This document shows, in pieces, positions 7,444 to 15,629 of a stretch of 53,384 nucleotides of DNA. Both the position numbers and the translations under genes were made by a program. The notes under the pieces are model-generated. The model was not told the origin of the DNA. It saw nothing but the letters and a program-made list of their open reading frames with translations, and did no database searches. Origin of the DNA: Verrucomicrobia bacterium UBA3761 (GTDB taxonomy: Bacteria > Verrucomicrobiota > Kiritimatiellia > RFP12 > UBA1067); the NCBI GenBank assembly GCA_002371135.1, contig DFGB01000032.1, positions 1-53,384 on the forward strand, given 5' to 3'. Each line of letters opens with the position of its first letter. Position 1 is the stretch's first letter.

Positions 7444-7758
7444 TCACTCGCCCCAGACGATCGTGGTCGTGGAGCCGACGATGCCGAAGATGTTCTTCAC
7501 TTCGTAGTCGACGTGGTGGATCTTCGTGATGCCGCCGTTCTCCATGGCCTTCTTGATGGACGCATCGCCTTCGGTAAAGCAGACGATGCCGCTCGCCGTG
7601 GCCGTGCCCTTCTTGACAGGCTGGACGCTGTTGTCGATGAACCTGGTGTCGGGGCTGACGACGTTGAGCTCGATCGGAGCCATTGCGTTGGTGGGGCGCA
7701 TGAAAACACAACCCGAAGCCAAAACGGCCAAAGCCGCGAATGCCATTAGTTTCTTCAT
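7444..7758 (-). CDS. TRL-like family lipoprotein
   Basis: A 104-residue lipoprotein. The signal peptide MKKLMAFAALAVLASGC ends in a lipobox with Cys17 as the lipidation site. The mature part has GIVCFTEGDASIKKAMENGG, then ITKIHHVDYEVKNIFGIVG and a final TTTIVWGE, the pattern of the TRL-like family (PF13146) of small periplasmic proteins of unknown function. The start is ATG 7758, with AAGGAG about 11 bases upstream. It is followed by a GC-rich hairpin, so it may form its own transcript. Confidence 0.85.
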   Translation of the reverse strand: MKKLMAFAALAVLASGCVFMRPTNAMAPIELNVVSPDTRFIDNSVQPVKKGTATASGIVCFTEGDASIKKAMENGGITKIHHVDYEVKNIFGIVGSTTTIVWGE

Positions 7759-7841
7759 TGTTTTACTACTCCTTGTTTGTGCAGGTTTTTACAACGTTGC
7801 ATATCTTACCATATCAACCTTCGCCATGTCAAGGGCGCGCC

Positions 7842-7895
7842 TGGCGCAGAGACGGGGCGGGGTTGGTGCAGAGACGGGGCGAGACTGGTGCAGAG
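7842..7895. repeat. 22-base tandem repeat, about 2.5 copies
   Basis: Units start at 7842, 7864 and 7886 with the core TGGYGCAGAGACGGGGCGRG; the third copy is cut short after TGGTGCAGAG. The copies are adjacent with no spacers, so this is not a CRISPR array. No protein-coding explanation is apparent. Confidence 0.75.
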
Positions 7896-8038
7896 TTTGA
7901 AGTTCCTTGGGAAGGGGTCCGGAGTTTCCTTTGGCGCGAGAGAAAAGAGCGGGCGGCGTCAGCCGCGGACAAATCCACGTGTCAATCAATCGAAAAGCGA
8001 AAATCGGGAATTGAAATCGGCGACATTTTTCAACGCTA

Positions 8039-8068
8039 TTGCGCGGAGGGGGGAAGATTTGTTATAAT
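8039..8068 (+). promoter_or_regulatory. Probable promoter of the nusB-ribD-ribE unit
   Basis: A perfect TATAAT at 8063-8068 preceded by TG at the extended -10 position (TGTTATAAT). A poor -35 candidate, TTGCGC (8039-8044), lies 18 bases upstream. Transcription would start near 8075 and leave a leader of about 25 bases containing AAGGGA before the nusB ATG. Confidence 0.6.
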
Positions 8069-8100
8069 ATTGCGACCAACGAAGAAGGGATATTCACGAG

Positions 8101-8562
8101 ATGACAATCAAGCGTAGACAGGCGCGCGAGTGGGCAGTGCAAATGCTGGTCGCGGCGGATTTGAACCCGGTGGCGGGCGTCGACAGGCTCATTGACGATT
8201 TCTGGGCGCAGAGGGAGACTCTCGACGAAGAAGACGGCGGGCTCGAGGGCGACGTCGGCAAGAAGATGCGCGAGTTCGCGAACGACCGCGTCCGCGGCGT
8301 CATCGAGAAGCGCGAGACGATCGACGCGGAAATTTCTTCGTTGCTGGAAAACTGGGATTTGTTCCGTCTCGGGACGGTCGAGCGCGCAGTGCTGCGCATG
8401 GGCGTATGGGAACTTGAAAACTGCCCGGACGTACCGCCGAAGGTGGTCATCAACGAGGCGATAGATCTCGTGAACTGGTTTGCGTCGCCGAAATCCCGCG
8501 CCCTCGTGAACGGCGTTCTCGACAAGGTGGCAAAGGGGTTGCAGAATGCCGACGGGCGATGA
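8101..8562 (+). CDS. nusB: Transcription antitermination factor NusB
   Basis: A 153-residue all-helical cytosolic RNA-binding protein. The N-terminal KRRQAREWAVQML, the middle LFRLGTVERAVLRMGVWEL and the C-terminal INEAIDLVNWF with ALVNGVLDKVA are the family's conserved segments. NusB binds boxA RNA together with ribosomal protein S10 and supports rRNA transcription. The start ATG has AAGGGA upstream. The gene overlaps ribD by 17 bases; nusB next to riboflavin genes is a common arrangement in bacteria. The segment near residues 40-60 is acidic and somewhat longer than usual. Confidence 0.93.
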   Translation: MTIKRRQAREWAVQMLVAADLNPVAGVDRLIDDFWAQRETLDEEDGGLEGDVGKKMREFANDRVRGVIEKRETIDAEISSLLENWDLFRLGTVERAVLRMGVWELENCPDVPPKVVINEAIDLVNWFASPKSRALVNGVLDKVAKGLQNADGR

Positions 8563-9499
8563 TTATCTGCGCGAAGCGTATCTCCTCGCACTGCGCGGCG
8601 AGGGGCATACGCGGCCGAACCCGCCAGTCGGGGCGGTGGTGGTGCGCGATGGCGAGATAGTCGGCGCCGGCTGGCACAAGAGGGCCGGCGCGGACCACGC
8701 CGAGGCGATGGCGCTCAAGGCGGCCGGCGAAAAGGCGCGCGGCGCCACGGTGTATGTGACGCTGGAGCCGTGCTCGAAGCCCGGCCGCGTCGGCGCCTGC
8801 ACCGACGCGCTCGCCGCCGCCGGAGTCAAGCGCGTCGTCTACGGCATGAGCGACCCGAATCCGAAAAACCGCGGACGCGCCAGACGCGCTCTCGCCAAGG
8901 CGGGGATCGAATGCGAGCGCGCAGACTGCCAGCCTGAACTCGCCGCCCTTCTCGAAGACTTGATCAGGCCTTTTGCCAAGCACGTCGCGACGGGCCTTCC
9001 ATACGTGACGGTGAAACTCGCAATGTCGCTCGACGGGAAAATCTGCGACGACTACGGCGACGCGAAGTGGATTTCCGGCGATGCGATGCGCAAGACGACG
9101 GACCGGTTGCTGCGCCAGAGGGCGGATGCAATCATGGTCGGCGCGGAGACGGTCCGGCGCGACAATCCATCGCTCCTCAGCCATTTCAAGAAAAACCGCG
9201 ACCTCGTCCGCGTCGTCGTCTCGCGCTCCGGCGATCTGCCGCAAAACGCGCAGATCTTCACCGACGGCGCGCCGAACGAGACTCTAGTCTTCTCCGACGG
9301 CGTCGCGGCGCTGAAGGAACTCGGCCGCCGCGGCATTATGCACGTCGTCTGCGAAGGCGGGATGAGACTCGCCGTATCGCTCGCCGAAGCCGGGATGGTC
9401 GATAAATGGCTGACGGTGCTCGCGCCGAAGGTAATAGGCTCGCGACACGTCAAGGACGCGATTTTGATAAAGGAGTTCGAATGTTTACAGGACTCGTAG
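8546..9499 (+). CDS. ribD: Bifunctional riboflavin deaminase/reductase RibD
   Basis: A 317-residue cytosolic enzyme of riboflavin biosynthesis. The N-terminal deaminase domain (about 1-140) has HTRPNPPVGAVVV and the zinc ligands His51 (DHAEA), Cys76 (EPCS) and Cys85, with Glu53 as proton shuttle. The C-terminal reductase domain (about 150-317) has VKLAMSLDGKI, then DAIMVGAETVRRDNPSLL and a late HVVCEGGMRLAVSL. It converts the GTP cyclohydrolase II product to the ribitylamino-pyrimidine phosphate. It is somewhat shorter than many RibD proteins (about 360 aa), mainly at the C-terminus. The start at 8546 lies inside nusB and the end overlaps ribE, so translation is probably coupled. Confidence 0.93.
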   Translation: MPTGDDYLREAYLLALRGEGHTRPNPPVGAVVVRDGEIVGAGWHKRAGADHAEAMALKAAGEKARGATVYVTLEPCSKPGRVGACTDALAAAGVKRVVYGMSDPNPKNRGRARRALAKAGIECERADCQPELAALLEDLIRPFAKHVATGLPYVTVKLAMSLDGKICDDYGDAKWISGDAMRKTTDRLLRQRADAIMVGAETVRRDNPSLLSHFKKNRDLVRVVVSRSGDLPQNAQIFTDGAPNETLVFSDGVAALKELGRRGIMHVVCEGGMRLAVSLAEAGMVDKWLTVLAPKVIGSRHVKDAILIKEFECLQDS

Positions 9500-10110
9500 A
9501 ACGCATGGGGACGGTAAAGCGGGTTTCGCGCGGCGCGGGGCTCGTCCTCGAAATCGCATTCGAGCCGTGGGAGCGGCCGCTCGAAGCGGGCGAATCCGTG
9601 GCGGTGAACGGCGTGTGCCTGACGGTCGTGAAATTCGACGAGCGCCGCTTCACGGCCGACGTCCTGCGCGAGACGGAGGAGCGCAGCGGCCTCGGCGCGC
9701 TGAGGCCCGACGAGAAAGTGAACCTCGAGCGCGCGCTCAGGGCGGGGGAAGCGATGGGCGGGCACATCGTCCAGGGACACGTCGACTGCCGCGGCACGGT
9801 GGTGGAGAAAATTCCGCGCGGACGCGACTTCCGGCTGAAAATCCGCTGCGGACGCGTCCTCGCCGCGCAATCGGTCGAGAAAGGCTCGATAACGGTGGAC
9901 GGCGTTTCGCTCACGATTTCCGCGATCGGCGAAGACTGTCTCGCAGTCGACCTCATCCCGACCACGGCGCGGGAAACGACGCTCGGCGGCAAGAAGCCGG
10001 GCGACATGGTGAACCTCGAAGGCGACGTCGTAGGCAAATACGTCGCCAAGACCGTGCGCCGCTCCGCCGGACTCACGCAAGAAGCGCTCGAAAGAGCGGG
10101 GTTTATCTAG
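9481..10110 (+). CDS. ribE: Riboflavin synthase alpha chain
   Basis: A 209-residue enzyme with two lumazine-binding barrels (about 1-95 and 96-190). The N-terminal MFTGLVE is diagnostic. NGVCLTV and GGHIVQGHVD in the first half and DGVSLTI with LIPTTARETTLGG in the second are the substrate-binding loops. It dismutates two 6,7-dimethyl-8-ribityllumazine molecules to riboflavin. The start ATG is preceded by AAAGGAG and overlaps the last 19 bases of ribD. The lumazine synthase and GTP cyclohydrolase genes are not in this window, so the pathway is split here. Confidence 0.95.
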   Translation: MFTGLVERMGTVKRVSRGAGLVLEIAFEPWERPLEAGESVAVNGVCLTVVKFDERRFTADVLRETEERSGLGALRPDEKVNLERALRAGEAMGGHIVQGHVDCRGTVVEKIPRGRDFRLKIRCGRVLAAQSVEKGSITVDGVSLTISAIGEDCLAVDLIPTTARETTLGGKKPGDMVNLEGDVVGKYVAKTVRRSAGLTQEALERAGFI

Positions 10111-10155
10111 TCTAGATCATCTAGAAGTTCTAGAATTTCTAGAATCTCTAGAGGA
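10111..10155. repeat. Five-copy 9-base tandem repeat with TCTAGA core
   Basis: TCTAGA occurs at 10111, 10120, 10129, 10138 and 10147, exactly nine bases apart, with variable three-base tails; a partial copy overlaps the ribE stop at 10106. Each core is a palindrome, so the block can fold into alternative hairpins. It fills the gap between ribE and the VWA gene and could be an operator, a processing site or a decay-prone simple repeat. Confidence 0.8.
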
Positions 10156-10183
10156 AAAAATAGAAAAGAAAGAAGCATCATCC

Positions 10184-11176
10184 ATGCGTATAACATATCC
10201 GGTATTTCTCGTGCTGGCGGCGATCGTGCCGGCGGCCGGCGTATTCTGGGCATTCCTGCGGGCGCGCCGCGAAAAGGCATTGAAACGGCTCTCCAACGCG
10301 TTGCCGCCGGCGGGAGCGTCGTCGTTCCAGATGGCGTTCATGCTGCTGGGGCTGGCGCTGCTGTTCGCGGCGGCGTCGCGCCCGAAATGGGGGAAGTCGA
10401 AGGAAGTCGCCAGCCACCGCAGCCGCAATGTCGTGGTGGCGATTGACGTCTCGCGTTCGATGCTTGCGGCCGACGTGCGGCCGAACAGGCTCGAGCGCGT
10501 GAAGGCGGACGTCGCCGACCTAATCGATTCTCTCGGCTCCGACCGCTGCGCGCTCGTGGCGTTCCGCCGCACGGGCGTCGCCCTTTCGCCGCTCACGACC
10601 GACCGCGCATTCCTCCGCAGCGCGCTAGAAACGCTGTCGCCCGACTCCGCGCCGCGCGGCGAAACCGACCTCGGCAGCGCGATTCGCGAATGCCTGCGCA
10701 TCCTCGACCCCGCCGCGGACGACCACAACGCCATCATCCTCGTCTCCGACGGCGGCGACCTTCGCGGCGAAGCGCTCCAGAGCGCCGAAATCGCCAAGAA
10801 GCGCGGCGTCAAGGTCTTCACCGTAGGCATCGGCAATCCCGCGACCGGCGCCACCATCCCCGCCGAAGACGGCAACGGCGTGCAGAAGTTCGAAGGCAAG
10901 CCGGTAACCGTCAAACTCGAAGAAGCGGCTCTCAAGGCGATTGCGGAGGCGAGCGGCGGACGCTACGTGCCGCTCGCCACGCTCTCCACCGCCGAGACGA
11001 CGCTGGGAGCGATTTACAACCGCTTCCTGCGCCAGGTCGCGGCGTCCGAACAGAACGAAGAGGAAGACCGCCTCGGCGAGCGCTACCACATCTTCCTTGT
11101 GCCCGCGCTCGTCTTCATCATCGCCGCGTGCGCGATGTCGCGAGGCAGGACCAAAAAGCCGTCTGCGAGGAAGTGA
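10184..11176 (+). CDS. BatA/BatB-type von Willebrand factor A domain membrane protein
   Basis: A 330-residue inner-membrane protein. Membrane helices lie at about 5-25 and 47-64, a VWA domain at about 82-270 and a C-terminal helix at about 303-322. The metal-ion-dependent adhesion site is present as DVSRS (88-92), with a Thr in the SPLTTDR loop and the Asp of VSDGGD. This layout matches the Bat (aerotolerance) proteins, which usually occur with a MoxR ATPase and other Bat genes. None of those is in the window, so the role is uncertain. It is followed after four bases by the UPF0283 gene, which suggests cotranscription. Confidence 0.85.
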   Translation: MRITYPVFLVLAAIVPAAGVFWAFLRARREKALKRLSNALPPAGASSFQMAFMLLGLALLFAAASRPKWGKSKEVASHRSRNVVVAIDVSRSMLAADVRPNRLERVKADVADLIDSLGSDRCALVAFRRTGVALSPLTTDRAFLRSALETLSPDSAPRGETDLGSAIRECLRILDPAADDHNAIILVSDGGDLRGEALQSAEIAKKRGVKVFTVGIGNPATGATIPAEDGNGVQKFEGKPVTVKLEEAALKAIAEASGGRYVPLATLSTAETTLGAIYNRFLRQVAASEQNEEEDRLGERYHIFLVPALVFIIAACAMSRGRTKKPSARK

Positions 11177-11180
11177 CGCG

Positions 11181-12149
11181 ATGGCGCGCAATCTCGACAG
11201 CAACATGCGGCCCGAGGAAGCCGAAGCGGTGATGGTGAAAGTATCGCCGCGCGGCGACGAGCCGCAAACGGCGGAGGAAACGGCGGCCACAGCCGCCGCG
11301 CCCGTTGCGAAGAAGCCGGGCTTCTTCCGTTTTCTCTCGAAAATCGCCGCCGCGCTTTTCGCGCTCTGGCTGTATTCGCTTTCCGCGCCGTACGTGCGCC
11401 TCGCGCTGGAGCACGAAGGCTGGAAATCGTGGGTGGCGTGGGGAGCGGCGGCGGTGCCGTTCGCGGCGGCGTTCATCATCCTCGCCGCGCTCAAAGCGTA
11501 TTTCCGCCTGCCCGCAATGGCCAAGTTCGAGCAAGGGCGCAAATCGACCTACGAATTCATGGAGACGTTGCTGAAGAAATACGTGCGCCGTTATCCCGTC
11601 AAGTCCGAAGCGTTCGAAGAGGCGGCGGGCGAAAAGGCCGCCGCGATTCGAGATGCGTTCTATGCAATCCCCGCGCTTGAAAACGGCACGGGCGACTGGA
11701 AGGCGGCGTTCGACGCATTCCTCGCGCAGCTCGACGCGCGCGCCGCGGATATCGTGCGCGCAACTTGCAAGAGCATCGGACTCAAGACGGCGGCCAACCC
11801 CTGGAAGATCCTCGACATCGCAATCGTCGCGTGCAATTCGACGACGATGGTCTGCTCGCTCGCGACGCTTTACAACCGCCGCATGAGTCCGCGCGAGGGC
11901 TTCTCGTTCGTGTGCAGATATTTCGCGAACATCTACATATCTGGAGAAGCGGGCGCGGCCGCGCAGGGCGTGGCAGACGCCGTTTCGTCGCAAGCGGGCG
12001 CAGGAGCCTCCGCGCCGGACTGGCTCGTCGCGGCGCTGCCGTTCGCTTCGAAAGTCGCAGGCAAGGTCGCCGAGGGAGGAGTCAACGCCTTCCTTGCCTA
12101 CCGCCTCGGCCAATACGCCATCAAGGCACTAAAGCCGGTTGGCAGTTAG
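11181..12149 (+). CDS. UPF0283 (YcjF-like) membrane protein
   Basis: A 322-residue protein. The acidic, Ala-rich N-terminus (1-45) is followed by two membrane helices (about 50-70 and 82-105), a charged helical middle, and a conserved C-terminal part. That part includes KILDIAIVACNSTTMV, then FANIYISGEAG and GGVNAFLAYRLGQYAIKALKP, the pattern of the YcjF/DUF697-related family. In proteobacteria YcjF is linked to envelope stress; its biochemical role is unknown. The start is ATG 11181 with GAGGAAG before it. The last codons and the stop run into a repeat sequence that forms the downstream inverted repeat. Confidence 0.8.
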   Translation: MARNLDSNMRPEEAEAVMVKVSPRGDEPQTAEETAATAAAPVAKKPGFFRFLSKIAAALFALWLYSLSAPYVRLALEHEGWKSWVAWGAAAVPFAAAFIILAALKAYFRLPAMAKFEQGRKSTYEFMETLLKKYVRRYPVKSEAFEEAAGEKAAAIRDAFYAIPALENGTGDWKAAFDAFLAQLDARAADIVRATCKSIGLKTAANPWKILDIAIVACNSTTMVCSLATLYNRRMSPREGFSFVCRYFANIYISGEAGAAAQGVADAVSSQAGAGASAPDWLVAALPFASKVAGKVAEGGVNAFLAYRLGQYAIKALKPVGS

Positions 12150-12154
12150 CAGTT

Positions 12155-12252
12155 GGCAGTTGGCGGTCAAGCCTCCCGGTGCGACGAGAAGAGCCTCTCA
12201 AATGGCTCTTCCACGTTCGCGGCCATTGGCTCCCGAACTGCCGCCAACTGCC
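12155..12252. terminator. Nested inverted repeat between convergent genes
   Basis: An outer perfect 12-base arm pair (GGCAGTTGGCGG at 12155-12166 with CCGCCAACTGCC at 12241-12252) encloses a perfect 8-base stem (GAAGAGCC 12188-12195 with GGCTCTTC 12204-12211, 8-base loop). It lies between the plus-strand UPF0283 gene and the minus-strand HIT gene, where a two-way terminator is expected. The left arm sits in a run of AGTTGGC-type repeats that begins inside the UPF0283 stop region. Confidence 0.5.
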
Positions 12253-12257
12253 GACTA

Positions 12258-12707
12258 TCAAAGCTGCGCTTTGATGGCGGCGATTAGCTCGGCGTAGGCG
12301 GAGTCGTCGAGGAATTTCCTCTTCGGGTTCATCGCGAAAACCCCGCCCCACTCGAATTCGTCGTCCGCGTATTTCGGGACGAGGTGGAAATGGAGATGGT
12401 GGCCAGTGTCGCCATACGCGCCGTAGTTGACTTTCGCCGGCGCGAACGCCTTGTGGAGGGCGCGCGCCACTTTGTCGACGTCGGCGAAGAATGCATTGCG
12501 CTCCTCGTCCGTCAGCGCCGTGATTTCGCTCACATGCAACTTCGAGGCGACGATTACGCGGCCTTTGTGGCTCTGTTCCTTGAAGAGATACAACTTCGTC
12601 GCGTCCAGCTCGCAGATTTTTATTCCATACGCCGCGAGGTATTCGCCCTCGGCGCAGTATCCGCAAGTCTTCATCTCTTCTGCATATTTCTCGCAACGCG
12701 GGTCCAT
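12258..12707 (-). CDS. HIT family nucleotide hydrolase/transferase
   Basis: A 149-residue cytosolic protein. The histidine triad is HLHFHLV near 104-110, preceded by a YGDTGHH stretch, and the nucleotide-binding core GRVIVASKLHVSEITALT lies at about 49-66. An N-terminal CGYC pair (15-18) with His47 could bind zinc, as in several HIT proteins. Members cleave nucleoside phosphoramidates or dinucleotides; the substrate is not predictable. The start ATG 12707 follows an AAAGGA site. Nineteen bases separate its start from the stop of the ATPase gene upstream, so it may be the last gene of that unit. Confidence 0.88.
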   Translation of the reverse strand: MDPRCEKYAEEMKTCGYCAEGEYLAAYGIKICELDATKLYLFKEQSHKGRVIVASKLHVSEITALTDEERNAFFADVDKVARALHKAFAPAKVNYGAYGDTGHHLHFHLVPKYADDEFEWGGVFAMNPKRKFLDDSAYAELIAAIKAQL

Positions 12708-12726
12708 CTATGGATTCCTTTCGAGA

Positions 12727-14418
12727 TCAGGTGTAGCGCAGGACTTCGTCGACGGTGGTGTAACCGTCGAGGATTGCCTGGATGCCGTGTTCGCGCATCG
12801 TGCGCATGCCGAGTTCGCGGGCCTTCTCGCGCAGGATGAGCGTCGGGGCGCGGTTGTTGACGAGTTCGCGCAGCGGGTTCGACATGCGCAGGTATTCAAC
12901 GACCGCCTTGCGGCCCTTGTAGCCGGTGCCGTTGCACGTCTTGCAGCCCTTGCCGTAGTAGAAAGGACGGCCGCCGATCTGATCGCGCGTGAGCTCGATG
13001 CGCTCGAGCGTCTCGTCGTCCGGCTCGTAGCCCTGCTTGCATTCCACGCAGCATGTTCGCACGAGACGCTGGCCGAGGACGCCCTCAAGGGTCGAAGAGA
13101 GGAGATACGGCGCGACGTTCATATCGACGAAACGCGTCACCGCGCCCGCAGCGTCGTTCGTGTGCAAAGTCGAGAACACGAAGTGGCCGGTGAGCGCGGC
13201 CTGGATCGCGATTTCGGCGGTCTCCAGGTCGCGGATTTCGCCGATCATCATCACGTCCGGGTCTTGACGCAGGAACGCGCGCAGGACTTTGGCGAACGTA
13301 TTGCCGGCCTTTGCGTCGATAGGCACCTGCACGATTCCGTCGACGTTGTATTCGACAGGTTCCTCGGCGGTGAGCAGTTTCGTGTCGATCTGGTTGATGC
13401 GGCGGAGAATGGAGTAGAGCGTGGTCGTTTTGCCCGAGCCCGTAGGGCCGGTGACGATGAAGATGCCGTTGGGCTTTTCGATATCGAGCGTAATCTGCTC
13501 GTAGACGTCTTCGGGGAGGCCGACGTTTTCGAGGTCGAGCGAAGTCGCCGACTGGTCGAGAATACGCATGACGACCGACTCGCCGTGCGTGGTCGGCAGG
13601 CAGGAGACGCGGAGGTCGACCGGGCGGCCGGCGACGGTGAGCGCGATGCGGCCGTCCTGCGGGATGCGGCGCTCGGAGATGTTCAGGTTCGCGAGAATCT
13701 TGATACGCGAAATGATGGCCGGCGCCATCTTGACGTCCGGCGCCTTCATCTCGTAAAGCGCGCCGTCGACGCGGTAGCGGATCTTGAAATCGTGCTCGAA
13801 CGGCTCGATGTGGATGTCGGCCGCGCGGTCGACTACGCCCTGGTAGAGGACAAGATTCACGAAGCGGATGATGGCAGACGAGTTCGCGGCGGACTCCATC
13901 GAGGCGATGTCGTTCGAGTTCGCGCTGGCGAGTTCGTCGTCGTCGCTCATGCCCTCGCCGAGCTGTTTGATCATGTCCGCGACGGAATCGTTCGAATCGC
14001 CGTAGTATTGCGCGATCCTGTCCATCACGTCCTTCTCGGGCGCGAACACGAGCCGCACCGCCTTGCCGAGCGAGAATTGCATCTCGTCGGAAATGCGCGG
14101 GTCGATGAGGTCGAACGTTGCGAGGGTGATCGTGTCGTCGTCGACTTCGACCGGGAAGACGTTGTACATCCTCGCCGTGGAGGCGGGGATGGCCTCCGTG
14201 ACGTCGGTCTCGATCGTCATGCCGGCGAGGTCGATCGCCTCCGTGTTCTGATCGGCGGCCATGAGGCCCAGCAAATCCTCCTCTGTGAGAATCTCCTGGT
14301 CGACCACAAGCTGGCGGATCGGCTTCATCTCCGTCTTGGCGATGTCGGCGAGGTCCTTCGCCGAGGCCTCGTCGAGATAGCCGTTCTGGACAAGCAATTG
14401 TAAAATCGGATCCAACAT
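12727..14418 (-). CDS. GspE/PilB-type assembly ATPase (first copy)
   Basis: A 563-residue cytoplasmic ATPase. The N-terminal MshEN-like domain (about 1-150) begins with LDPILQLLVQNGYLDE. The ATPase core follows with SSAIIRFVNLVL, DIHIEP, the Walker A GPTGSGKTTT near 325, the Asp box EEPVEYN, the Walker B DPDVMMIGEIRD and the His box TGHFVFSTLHTNDA. A zinc motif of two Cys pairs, CVEC and CKTC, comes next. It powers pilus or pseudopilus extension. ATG 14418 has GAAAGG at proper distance; the in-frame GTG at 14430 lies within that site. It forms a set with pilT and a second GspE-like gene upstream; the two ATPases differ mainly in the N-terminal third. Confidence 0.92.
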   Translation of the reverse strand: MLDPILQLLVQNGYLDEASAKDLADIAKTEMKPIRQLVVDQEILTEEDLLGLMAADQNTEAIDLAGMTIETDVTEAIPASTARMYNVFPVEVDDDTITLATFDLIDPRISDEMQFSLGKAVRLVFAPEKDVMDRIAQYYGDSNDSVADMIKQLGEGMSDDDELASANSNDIASMESAANSSAIIRFVNLVLYQGVVDRAADIHIEPFEHDFKIRYRVDGALYEMKAPDVKMAPAIISRIKILANLNISERRIPQDGRIALTVAGRPVDLRVSCLPTTHGESVVMRILDQSATSLDLENVGLPEDVYEQITLDIEKPNGIFIVTGPTGSGKTTTLYSILRRINQIDTKLLTAEEPVEYNVDGIVQVPIDAKAGNTFAKVLRAFLRQDPDVMMIGEIRDLETAEIAIQAALTGHFVFSTLHTNDAAGAVTRFVDMNVAPYLLSSTLEGVLGQRLVRTCCVECKQGYEPDDETLERIELTRDQIGGRPFYYGKGCKTCNGTGYKGRKAVVEYLRMSNPLRELVNNRAPTLILREKARELGMRTMREHGIQAILDGYTTVDEVLRYT

Positions 14419-14457
14419 GAGAATTGGCACCTTTCAAAAAATTGTCGACTTCCCCGC

Positions 14458-15585
14458 TCAGCCGAGATCTTCTTTGAGTTTCTGGACGACGGAATCCGGG
14501 TCTTGGGACTTGGTGATGAGTTCCTCGTAGGAGATGAGGCCGTTCTTGTAGAGGCTGGTGAGGTGGGCGTCGAGGGTCTGCATGCCGTATTTGGCGCCGG
14601 TCTGGAGGTCGGACTTGATCATGTTCGTCTTGCCGTCGCGGATGCGCGAGCGGATGGCGTCGGTGGAGGTCATGATTTCGAACGCGGCGACGCGGCCGCG
14701 GACCTCGCCGTTCTCGTCGAGCCTCGGGAGGAGGATCTGCGAGATGACGGCCTGGAGGCCGGCGGCGAGCTGGGTGCGGACCTGCGCCTGCTGGTTCGTC
14801 GGGAACGCGTCAATGATGCGGTCGACGGTTTCGGCGGCGCCGGTCGTGTGGAGTGTGCCGAAGACGAGGTGGCCGGTTTCGGCGGCGGTGACGGCCGCGC
14901 CGATCGTCTCGATGTCGCGCATTTCGCCGACGAGGATGACGTCCGGATCTTGGCGGAGCGCGCGGCGGATCGCCTCGGCGAAGCTCGGCACGTCGTCGCC
15001 CACTTCACGCTGCGTGATGAGGGACTTGGCGGACTTGTGGTAGAATTCGATCGGGTCTTCGATCGTGATTATGTGCACGGAGCGCTCGTGGTTGATGACG
15101 TCGAGCATCGAAGCGAGCGTGGTCGACTTGCCCGAGCCCGTGGGGCCCGTGACGAGGATGAGGCCGCGCGGCTTGAAAAGTAGTTCCTTTACGACGGGCG
15201 GCAGGCCGAGCTGCGCCATTGTGAGAAGCGTCGAAGGAATCTGGCGCAGCACCATGCCGTAGCGTTTGCGTTCCTTGAACACGGAAACACGGAAACGCGT
15301 CCCAAGGCGTTTCTCCTCCTCGGTTTCCTGTTCCTCGGGCGTGCAAAGATCGCTGAAGGCGATTGCGAAGTCGGCGCCGCCGTTCGCCTCGACTTCCGCC
15401 ATCTGCTCTTCGGACGCGATTTCGCGGCAGAGTTCGAGCGATTCCTCCTCGGAGAGCTCCTCCTCCATCAGCGGAAGGAGTTCGCCGTGGACGCGGAGTT
15501 CCGGCGGCATGTAGGCGCGAATGTGCAAGTCCGATCCACCCTCGTCGATCATCGCGATAAGCAGATCCTTCATCGAAATATCCAT
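14458..15585 (-). CDS. pilT: PilT-type retraction ATPase
   Basis: A 375-residue cytoplasmic hexameric ATPase. The N-terminal PAS-like domain has SDLHIRAYMPPELRVHGEL. The core shows RQIPSTLLTMAQLGLP, the Walker A GPTGSGKST near 146-154, the Asp box EDPIEF, the Walker B RQDPDVILVGEMRD and the His box GHLVFGTLHT. The C-terminus has QLAAGLQAVISQILLPR, typical of PilT. An acidic insertion near 100 (EEQETEEEKR) is unusual. It drives pilus retraction. The ATG 15585 follows GAAAGGA. It is flanked by two extension-type ATPases on the same strand, with gaps of about 40 bases. Confidence 0.93.
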   Translation of the reverse strand: MDISMKDLLIAMIDEGGSDLHIRAYMPPELRVHGELLPLMEEELSEEESLELCREIASEEQMAEVEANGGADFAIAFSDLCTPEEQETEEEKRLGTRFRVSVFKERKRYGMVLRQIPSTLLTMAQLGLPPVVKELLFKPRGLILVTGPTGSGKSTTLASMLDVINHERSVHIITIEDPIEFYHKSAKSLITQREVGDDVPSFAEAIRRALRQDPDVILVGEMRDIETIGAAVTAAETGHLVFGTLHTTGAAETVDRIIDAFPTNQQAQVRTQLAAGLQAVISQILLPRLDENGEVRGRVAAFEIMTSTDAIRSRIRDGKTNMIKSDLQTGAKYGMQTLDAHLTSLYKNGLISYEELITKSQDPDSVVQKLKEDLG

Positions 15586-15629
15586 GGTTGAAACGTCCTT
15601 TCAAAAAGAGTGTATGTCGTGTGGCGTCC

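Larger units (their letters stand above)
7759..8100. other. Divergent intergenic region between the lipoprotein gene and nusB
   Basis: These 342 bases carry no convincing gene. They hold the lipoprotein gene's ribosome-binding site, a 22-base tandem repeat (7842-7895), an A-rich stretch at about 7990-8035 with CGAAAA words, and the probable nusB promoter (8039-8068). On the minus strand a TTGATA lies near 7816, but no good -10 follows at the right distance, so I do not call a promoter for the lipoprotein gene. Confidence 0.5.

Noticed and set aside
8010..8100. An FMN riboswitch before the riboflavin genes
   Set aside because: The leader before nusB is only about 25 bases from the predicted start, and I see no conserved RFN element in the 340-base intergenic region.
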